A stretch of 36,793 bases of DNA from Branchiostoma floridae (Eukaryota > Chordata > Leptocardii > Amphioxiformes > Branchiostomatidae): the NCBI RefSeq assembly GCF_000003815.2, contig NC_049987.1, forward strand, positions 2,842,932 to 2,879,724. The letters run 5' to 3'. This document shows, in pieces, positions 32,701 through 36,793 of this stretch. The translations under genes and the position numbers were made by a program. How positions within the stretch are numbered: position 1 is the first letter of the stretch; every line of letters begins with the position of its first letter. The notes beneath the pieces were generated by a model. The model ran no database searches and was not told the origin of the DNA. It saw only the letters and a program-made list of their open reading frames with translations.

Positions 32701-33200
32701 AAAAAAATAAAAAGAACTCACCAACACAGATGAGCTTTCATTCTGATAATGGGAAAGTATTGTCAATACTTTATTAGTTTCTGTTTCTACACAGGGGGAT
32801 AGCTGACTTCAAGGATGTTGTGTTCCATATGAGCAAGGATGTATTCAAAAAGGTTTGTATCATTTTAAGGAATGTTAGATTGTATCCTTTTCAACATTTC
32901 TATTCTGTTAATTTGTCAATTTTTAAGATACAAATGCTAAGACGAATGCTGCAGTTGTGAAATTAAGTTTGACAATCATTTGTTAAATGAATGTGCTTTT
33001 GTGTAACTGTTATTTGAAGCTAAAGCTATCACATGTCAGGGATCAAGGGCATCTAATTTAGCGTGGATGACCTGTTTGCTTTAATTGCTGTATGTTTTTT
33101 TACCGTTAAACAGAAGGCAGACCATACCACTCCATGCAGAAAGAAGATTGGGGATAGAAGACGTCTTCTGTTTGAAGATAGCGAGGAAGATTCAATTTGA
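20692..33200 (+). CDS. Large multi-exon coiled-coil protein with exon-encoded 35-aa repeats (unnamed)
   Basis: Model join: 20692-20708 (or 22146-22162), 23127-23174, 23325-23363, 23783-23974, 24165-24254, 24459-24542, 24949-24981, 25403-25477, 26150-26233, 26932-27036, 27402-27506, 27775-27879, 28001-28105, 28449-28553, 28737-28841, 29481-29597, 29994-30086, 30335-30487, 30887-31000, 31220-31312, 31864-31977, 32423-32539, 32795-32852, 33114-33200. This gives 745 aa, plus any exon lost in the gap at 29157-29256. The N-terminus (1-98) is acidic. Residues about 99-220 are coiled coil, 221-430 are six 35-residue (five-heptad) repeats, 431-697 hold further heptad blocks broken by an acidic Ser-rich stretch (about 520-551), and the end is basic then acidic. 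No catalytic domain, membrane segment or signal peptide is seen. I do not recognise the family. X-boxes in both promoters suggest a ciliary, centriolar or sperm structural role (inference). Confidence 0.85.
20726..22031. other. Spacer between the two first exons
   Basis: No further exon is recognised. GTTAACGTTA-type words cluster at about 21251-21286. An 83-codon frame at 21721-21972 lacks an ATG start and splice context. Confidence 0.4.
22073..22086 (-). promoter_or_regulatory. RFX X-box, copy B
   Basis: Identical to copy A (GTTGCTACGGTAAC) and at the same 59-bp distance from its ATG. The forkhead-like GTAAATAAAC is at 22091-22100. Confidence 0.75.
22091..22100 (+). promoter_or_regulatory. 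Forkhead-like site, copy B
   Basis: GTAAATAAAC, identical in sequence and spacing to copy A. Confidence 0.5.
22146..22162 (+). CDS. Coiled-coil gene exon 1b (alternative first exon)
   Basis: Encodes MASFR plus two bases, with donor AG|GTAATT. It joins exon 2 in the same phase as exon 1a, so the two products would differ only at residue 5 (Gln CAG or Arg AGG). Confidence 0.75.
22180..23126. other. Intron before exon 2
   Basis: No additional exon or element is recognised. A 68-codon frame at 22293-22499 has no supported start or splice sites. Confidence 0.4.
23127..23174 (+). CDS. Coiled-coil gene exon 2
   Basis: Residues 6-21, SDFENYSDEEENLFQP, strongly acidic. Acceptor TTACAG|T, donor CGAG|GTAAGA, phase 2 to 2. 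Confidence 0.85.
23325..23363 (+). CDS. Coiled-coil gene exon 3
   Basis: Residues 22-34, RLPTIQEEVDSEI. Acceptor CTTACAG|A, donor CAG|GTAGTT, phase 2 to 2. Confidence 0.8.
23783..23974 (+). CDS. Coiled-coil gene exon 4 (acidic/Lys-rich)
   Basis: Residues 35-98. It starts SEWEWDSEEDLEEKKANEQE, continues as a Glu/Lys-rich charged segment and ends TWTSPYPGLKEN. Acceptor GTTCCAG|T, donor ACAG|GTAATG, phase 2 to 2. Confidence 0.85.
24165..24254 (+). CDS. Coiled-coil gene exon 5
   Basis: Residues 99-128. SSSDEEGGNDDAKILKKQLS opens the coiled coil after an acidic Ser cluster that could be a CK2 site. Donor AACT|GTAAGT. Confidence 0.85.
24459..24542 (+). CDS. Coiled-coil gene exon 6
   Basis: Residues 129-156 (28 aa, four heptads): LNINKQAQDINRLIKRNFEL, then IDENKEFN. 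Acceptor TTTGCAG|A, donor CG|GTCAGT. Confidence 0.85.
24949..24981 (+). CDS. Coiled-coil gene exon 7 (33-bp micro-exon)
   Basis: Residues 157-167, RNVSAKEKKMA. Acceptor TTTACAG|C, donor AG|GTGAGA, phase 2 to 2. It is short but in frame with both neighbours. Confidence 0.75.
25403..25477 (+). CDS. Coiled-coil gene exon 8
   Basis: Residues 168-192. RNNTALKCEVKELKARLLHF then RDECD. Acceptor CTACAG|G, donor CCG|GTAGGA. Confidence 0.85.
26150..26233 (+). CDS. Coiled-coil gene exon 9
   Basis: Residues 193-220 (28 aa). RDLEEYLIEKRALEADIQDE, then QEKNEQLK. It resembles a four-heptad version of the repeats that follow, with the same RxLEE start and E.N..LK end. Acceptor TTAAAG|T. Confidence 0.85.
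26932..27036 (+). CDS. Coiled-coil gene exon 10 (35-aa repeat 1)
   Basis: 105 bp, residues 221-255. Begins RELEETKKASGRFAEVKELF and ends EHEQAENERLR. Acceptor GTTATAG|A, donor GGAG|GTGGGC. Confidence 0.88.
27402..27506 (+). CDS. Coiled-coil gene exon 11 (35-aa repeat 2)
   Basis: 105 bp, residues 256-290. Begins RDLEKANDAAEELAKAKDSL and ends QEQAENEKLK. Donor AAAA|GTATGT. Confidence 0.88.
27775..27879 (+). CDS. Coiled-coil gene exon 12 (35-aa repeat 3)
   Basis: 105 bp, residues 291-325. Begins KKLEETKTASEGFAKVKESL and ends KENECARLK. The donor AAAG|GTCTGT is weaker than its neighbours. Confidence 0.87.
28001..28105 (+). CDS. Coiled-coil gene exon 13 (35-aa repeat 4)
   Basis: 105 bp, residues 326-360. 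Begins RELEKTKKASEACAKETKSL and ends HEKETNASLK. Donor AAAG|GTATGT. Confidence 0.88.
28449..28553 (+). CDS. Coiled-coil gene exon 14 (35-aa repeat 5)
   Basis: 105 bp, residues 361-395. Begins RELDETKKASEGFRKLKESL and ends REQAENARLR. Donor GAAA|GTATGA. Confidence 0.88.
28737..28841 (+). CDS. Coiled-coil gene exon 15 (35-aa repeat 6)
   Basis: 105 bp, residues 396-430. Begins KVLEETKVASDGLKDANESL and ends REQEENSKLK. Donor AGAT|GTATGT. The split codon can join either exon 17 directly or an exon in the following gap. Confidence 0.87.
29131..29256 (+). other. Likely hidden exon 16 at a 100-N gap
   Basis: A strong polypyrimidine tract and acceptor (AATTTCTTTTTTTAG|A) end at 29155-29156, directly before exactly 100 N (29157-29256). 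The intron so formed (about 314 bp) matches its neighbours in size. A seventh 105-bp repeat exon would fit phase and pattern. The N count is a placeholder, so its content is unknown. Confidence 0.5.
29481..29597 (+). CDS. Coiled-coil gene exon 17
   Basis: 117 bp, residues 431-469. Begins KLELFKAANNNEIAAMRKEN and continues to SVSFLSDKNKRLT. It resembles exons 20 and 23. Acceptor TTTACAG|G, donor CCAG|GTACTT. Confidence 0.87.
29994..30086 (+). CDS. Coiled-coil gene exon 18
   Basis: 93 bp, residues 470-500. RELAETKNLVLEKETLEITV, then KKLTLVNKKQA. Same length and ending style as exon 21. Acceptor CACACAG|A, donor CAAA|GTAAGA. Confidence 0.87.
30335..30487 (+). CDS. Coiled-coil gene exon 19 (acidic Ser-rich interruption)
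   Basis: 153 bp, residues 501-551. KKIDEAKKAYSKVLVTLQKL, then a non-coiled Asp/Ser/Thr-rich stretch (DTDSDSMTEDSKDTSSADSL) ending in STFA. It is likely a flexible, phosphorylatable hinge. Donor CTCA|GTAAGT. Confidence 0.87.
30887..31000 (+). CDS. Coiled-coil gene exon 20
   Basis: 114 bp, residues 552-589. QKPEDSQKTSSDKLAILKED, then EAVEPSVGLLSDCIRNRT. Paralogous to exons 17 and 23 (shared Q..TS, LK.ENE, S..SD words). Donor CCAA|GTAAGT. Confidence 0.86.
31220..31312 (+). CDS. Coiled-coil gene exon 21
   Basis: 93 bp, residues 590-620. KERVDLKKAAEEKELLEAIV, then KKLTTDNKRQA. A paralogue of exon 18. Donor CGAA|GTAAGA. Confidence 0.87.
31313..31863. other. Intron 21
   Basis: About 550 bp, AT-rich. 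No element or extra exon is seen. Confidence 0.4.
31864..31977 (+). CDS. Coiled-coil gene exon 22
   Basis: 114 bp, residues 621-658. KMLEDKDRLQKNLDSSNKAI, then QHYLRASEKLLAENDRLE. Acceptor TTTACAG|G, donor AAAG|GTAACT. Confidence 0.87.
32423..32539 (+). CDS. Coiled-coil gene exon 23
   Basis: 117 bp, residues 659-697. SKLAKSQKTSNNQIAALKRE, then NETLKRAMGSVSDQNNILN. Third copy of the exon 17/20 type. Donor ACAG|GTATGC. Confidence 0.87.
32795..32852 (+). CDS. Coiled-coil gene exon 24
   Basis: 58 bp, residues 698-717, RGIADFKDVVFHMSKDVFKK. Phase 2 to 0, the only phase change in the gene. Donor AAAG|GTTTGT. Confidence 0.82.
33114..33200 (+). CDS. Coiled-coil gene exon 25 (C-terminus)
   Basis: Residues 718-745 and TGA: KADHTTPCRKKIGDRRRLLF, then EDSEEDSI. 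A basic patch that could act as a nuclear or binding signal is followed by an acidic Ser end. Acceptor TAAACAG|A. Confidence 0.83.
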   Translation, partial: KADHTTPCRKKIGDRRRLLFEDSEEDSI

Positions 33201-33267
33201 ATAGTTTCAAAATATTATGTTGAAAGAGATCTAAATGTCCTTAATAAGAGAAAAATTATGAAAAAAA

Positions 33268-33374
33268 AATAAAATTAGAATGACCACTGTGTGCTGTATG
33301 CAAAACAGTGCAAATAATTTATTTGAAATTAATTGTATGAAAAGGATCCTACCATGTGTGTATGTTTAAATAAA
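33268..33374 (+). promoter_or_regulatory. Polyadenylation signals of the coiled-coil gene
   Basis: AATAAA at 33268-33273, 68 bases after the stop codon, and a second at 33369-33374. Confidence 0.65.
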
Positions 33375-33379
33375 TCTTA

Positions 33380-35680
33380 CAATTTGTGTATTTGTTAAAA
33401 TCCATATTCTATGGGAAAACAATGAGCAAGCCTCATTTGGAAAATATGATTTTATGTTAATTTTGTATCAGTTTAAATCTATACATCTGCCAATCTCTAC
33501 ATGTGCCTATGTATGTAAAACTATGTGTCTGCAGCTCATCAGCTCACCACAAACAGTATTTGAATTAGAGAACATAGTTTTAAAACGTGATAAAAGCCTG
33601 ATATGCGTTACAATACATAATTTATGAGACTCAAAATCTTAATACTACTATTGGCTGGCCATTTCATCGAACATTCTGATAATACTCCACATTATTCAAC
33701 TAACACTCTATTTTTGTAAAGTTTTATGCTGTCAAAAAAAATAACGTATGAAAACTGTAATTGATGGGTATCAATGTGTGGACATTGTATTCATTCTACG
33801 CATTCAAGCTTTTGAATGACACATGCATCTTTTTTATTATGTCTACAAATAAGAGAGGGAGTGTGTATGTGTGTGAGTGTGAATGTGTGTTACTTTGTGT
33901 GAGTGAGGGTGCGTGTGTGTGTGTGGAGGTTAATTTAGTGTAGTTTGGGTAGTATTCGATTTAGTTTGACTCCAATCCCCACTATCGGCAAAAAAAAATA
34001 TGTGGAAAACTCCTTCTTAGTTTTTGAAATCCCCAAATGACATTCATTCAATATGGTACACATGTCATCTTCATGGAATTTTTAAGCGACACCAAAGTTG
34101 GCTTTACAAATGTGAGAATGGTAAAGAGAATCCAAAGAAAGGACATTAAGCATCAAATGATAAACAAGGATTTATGTGAGCTATGAGGATGAACATATAT
34201 ACATTCGTCAATAACTTAACTTGCTGGCAGCGGGGTTCTATTTTCTTTCTTGCGGGAAAATTGTTGTGTAGAGAACAGTCATAAACATCTGTCCGAAAGT
34301 AGCAACACCTGGCAGATTCAAATTGAGAATGCGGCACCATAATCGAATCATGTTAGGTTAGCATAAGCCTTTTGAACGAACCCATTTGATGTCATTCGAC
34401 AGTTGTGATAGGTAGAACTCTTTTCAAAGGTGGACAAATCAAAAAAAAATTATATATCTATTAGGCAGCTATATTGTCAGTTCCCAAACTGGAAGGAAGC
34501 ACAAAAGGCTTTAATTTTTAATGCTGTTATCCCCAAATAATAACTGATATAGCCCATATCACGTGGGTCTCACGTGCTGTGTTGCACTTTTTTGGCGCTA
34601 CGTATCAATGTTCCGACAAAAAATAGTACTCGCTGCAAAGACAAAATTTAGCATTACGGCAGGCATAAATCTGTGCTTTTCGTTCCTATAAATTATAAAT
34701 TAATAGGTATTATGTTGAACCTCAAGTTTTGAATGGCAACCCGAAACTTCTGAGTGCTATTTAGTCTTTTAGGCCAATGTGACGACAATGCGCATGGATA
34801 TAAAGAGAACGCTTCCGTCGTCAGTGGAATTTTCCGTCAGTGCAGCTGTGAGCGTCTAAGGATGAGGATGTGCGGTGACATGGCTCATGGTTCCTGTGTC
34901 CTTTGTGGTTCATAGTTGCCTCACACAATGCTTACATGGCGTTTACAATGTGAGACTCAGCTTATTTCATGGTTGGTTTTGTCCATATTGTCTGGTGGAT
35001 TAATGTCGTATTTGTGTTGGTCTACTGTGCCTGTTTTGCAAAATGCTCAGCTTGTTTAAACCAAAACAATGGCCTAGCCCCCCTCCCACCTTCCAGGCAA
35101 AAGGAGCTCAGCATAAAATCATGCAAATGTATGTTATACACCAGTCTTCTCTCTTGCTGTGTGAACGGAGGTGTTAATTTCATCTCCGCAAGTGCCACTG
35201 TTTTCTCTTATTTTGTGAGACATTGCCGTTCTAGGAAGCCAGTACGCTACTTTTCTGTTAATACATTTATTTTCATGATATGGTAGGCAGGTCAATTTTG
35301 AGAGTAGCCAAATCCGCCTTGGCGAAGCTACTTTAGTGACGTATCATTTCATTACTTAGCTGATTGTGGACATTGGGAATAGAGCAATTCTAAAAAAAAT
35401 TTTTTTTTTTTAATCACAGAACATCCAGCTTACTCGGGGTTTTTAGTCAGCTAATTCTTTCAGCTTCCCAGCCTTTTGGAAACCCAGACTTCGGGGACTG
35501 TGCCTCTGGCTCAGTGGGGGCTGGTTTAGCTAAGTTAGATGGGTTCGCTGGATGTAATCGCCAATTTAAACGTATTATTTAGTTAATTTGCTCCCATTGT
35601 CAGTGGCACTTATTGGGTGATTCCCGAGGACAACCATTCTGCAACGTTCACTACAGTACGTTACTCTTACGTTATTTTCT
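33380..35680. other. Intergenic, no supported gene
   Basis: AT-rich. It contains a TG-rich tract (33860-33930), a TATA-like GGATATAAAGAG near 34796 upstream of a 105-codon frame (34969-35286) with a hydrophobic start but no recognisable family, and a nearly pure A/T run near 35390-35412. A promoter for a gene off the right edge is possible but not shown. Confidence 0.4.
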
Positions 35681-35686
35681 CTATAC

Positions 35687-35803
35687 TCACTCTAGTAGGG
35701 AGTTCCAATTTCTAACTGTTCTTGTGCTAAAGGCTTGCGCGCTAGTTCTTGACTTTGCAGGGGGGAACATCAGTTGCGCCCTCTTATTGTAGCAGGAGGT
35801 AGT
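35687..35803 (-). mobile_element. LINE C-terminal remnant
   Basis: Minus-strand frame ending at TGA (35687-35689). It reads TTSCYNKRAQLMFPPAKSRT, then AFSTRTVRNWNSLLE. This matches in style the end of LINE ORF2 proteins (compare IFSVRTIRLWNSLPEE in the neighbouring fragment). It is too short to classify. Confidence 0.6.
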
Positions 35804-36071
35804 TTATACCGGTACTTCATGCATCTAATGAGTTGTACTGGTACAGATAGTTTAGATTGAGAAGACTAAGAGTATACATATATGGAGATGTGCTATTTTG
35901 AAATACCGGCAATTGTGGAATCACAATGATGAGAAACCATACACACGTAGAGAATGCACTGAGACGGAAATGACTATACAACCACAAATGTGTAGGTTTC
36001 ACTCCAGCGTCCTTTTGTCTTGGCGAATTGTCGGGTGTATTCACACGAGGAAACCAAAATGCAGGAAGCCG

Positions 36072-36793
36072 TCAAGTATGGCCCCGAAGTCCGTCAGCAA
36101 TATTCTTTCCACCTAACCCTTCATAACGTCCATTCCCACTATAGTACCTTGAGGATACCTTGAGGATACATCGTTGTTGAAAGGCTTCCGCCTGTTGACA
36201 CAACCTCTTCATTCCTGGTATCTCCCTGCTATGCTCCCAAAACTTGTCCAGCCTTGTTTTGAAACTGTTCACACTGTCTGCTGTTACCACTTCCTCGGGC
36301 AAGGAGTTCCACAGTCGAATTGTCCTTACTGAGAAAATCTGGCGTCGCACTGTAGATCTGGCTAGTGGTACTTTGTCCTTGAAGCAGTGACCTCTTGTTT
36401 TGTCAAGGTTTGCTAACTCAAAGAACTTCTCGGGCTCGATTCTCTCCCTTTGGGTCATGATTTTAAAAATTTGAATCATGTCGCCCCTTTCCCTTCTGTA
36501 GCTGAGTGATGGTAGTTTTAACTTCCTGAGTCTGGAACTATACGGGAACCCTTTTAGCGAGGTAACCAGTCTTGTTGCTCTGTGCTGGACTCTTTCAATT
36601 TGCTTCTGATCAGTACCTAAATGGGGACCCCAGACCACATTTGCATATTCTAAGTGTGGTCTGACTATACACTTGGTAAGAATAGGCACTGACAATTCGT
36701 CTAAATTTGAAAAAAGCCTCCTCACTAGACCTAAAAACCTGATTTCCCCTTCAGAGCTGCTGCTGCAGTATTTACATGAAAACTTAAGCTGGT
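36072..36793 (-). mobile_element. Non-LTR retrotransposon (LINE) ORF2 C-terminal fragment
   Basis: A minus-strand frame of 217 codons starting at a non-ATG codon near 36725. It has KCIVRPHLEYANVVWGPHLG, RVQHRATRLVTSLKG, LPSLSYRRERGDMIQIFKIM, FSVRTIRLWNSLPEEVVTA and NSFKTRLDKFW. This is the conserved region downstream of the RT palm in LINE ORF2. Upstream of about 36740 the frame shifts (VNTAAAALKGKSG then FLGLVRR) and the element runs off the window. RT motifs A to C would lie beyond the edge. Confidence 0.88.

Noticed and set aside
34969-35286. 105-codon ORF with a hydrophobic start near a TATA-like word
   Set aside because: Composition is unconvincing, no family is recognised, and it lies among AT-rich repeats. 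Kept only as a possibility in the intergenic entry.

Overview
The window looks like nuclear DNA of an invertebrate chordate, most likely an amphioxus (Branchiostoma). I infer this from long, TE-laden introns with GT-AG splice sites, a tRNA-derived SINE family, many small inverted-repeat elements, non-LTR retrotransposon debris and runs of exactly 100 N that mark assembly gaps. No bacterial-style operons are present. The species call is an inference from style, not from a marker gene.

Layout. Positions 1-7372 hold no intact gene. They contain a tandem array of a roughly 0.3-kb unit interrupted by a fold-back element (about 1370-3450), a block of old direct and inverted repeats (about 3640-5460), a tRNA-derived SINE (about 5505-5740) and the last exon of a CYP2-like cytochrome P450 whose haem-ligand cysteine is replaced by tyrosine (5823-6020). 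Positions 7373-17827 (+) hold a complete seven-exon metallocarboxypeptidase of the regulatory M14 subfamily, closest in layout to GPI-anchored carboxypeptidase M (472 aa predicted). Its introns carry SINEs, MITE-like elements, a POU-octamer-rich 247-bp tandem repeat, a 5'-truncated frameshifted LINE on the minus strand, and long TG- and CT-rich tracts. Positions 17828-20577 are intergenic, with a MITE, a 100-N gap and a second small TA-flanked element.

Positions 20692-33200 (+) hold the most interesting locus: a gene of at least 24 coding exons for an almost entirely coiled-coil protein (745 aa in the spliced model) that I cannot name. Six consecutive 105-bp exons (10-15) each encode one 35-residue repeat, which is exactly five heptads. 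All introns but the last are phase 2, so internal exons are interchangeable. A second 100-N gap probably hides another exon. The gene has two near-identical 148-bp first-exon/promoter segments 1.45 kb apart. Each carries a perfect RFX X-box followed four bases later by a forkhead-like site, the combination expected for a cilium or sperm-flagellum gene.

Positions 33201-36793 are intergenic, with polyadenylation signals close behind the coiled-coil gene and two minus-strand LINE C-terminal fragments near the right edge. The two protein-coding genes show no functional link to each other.
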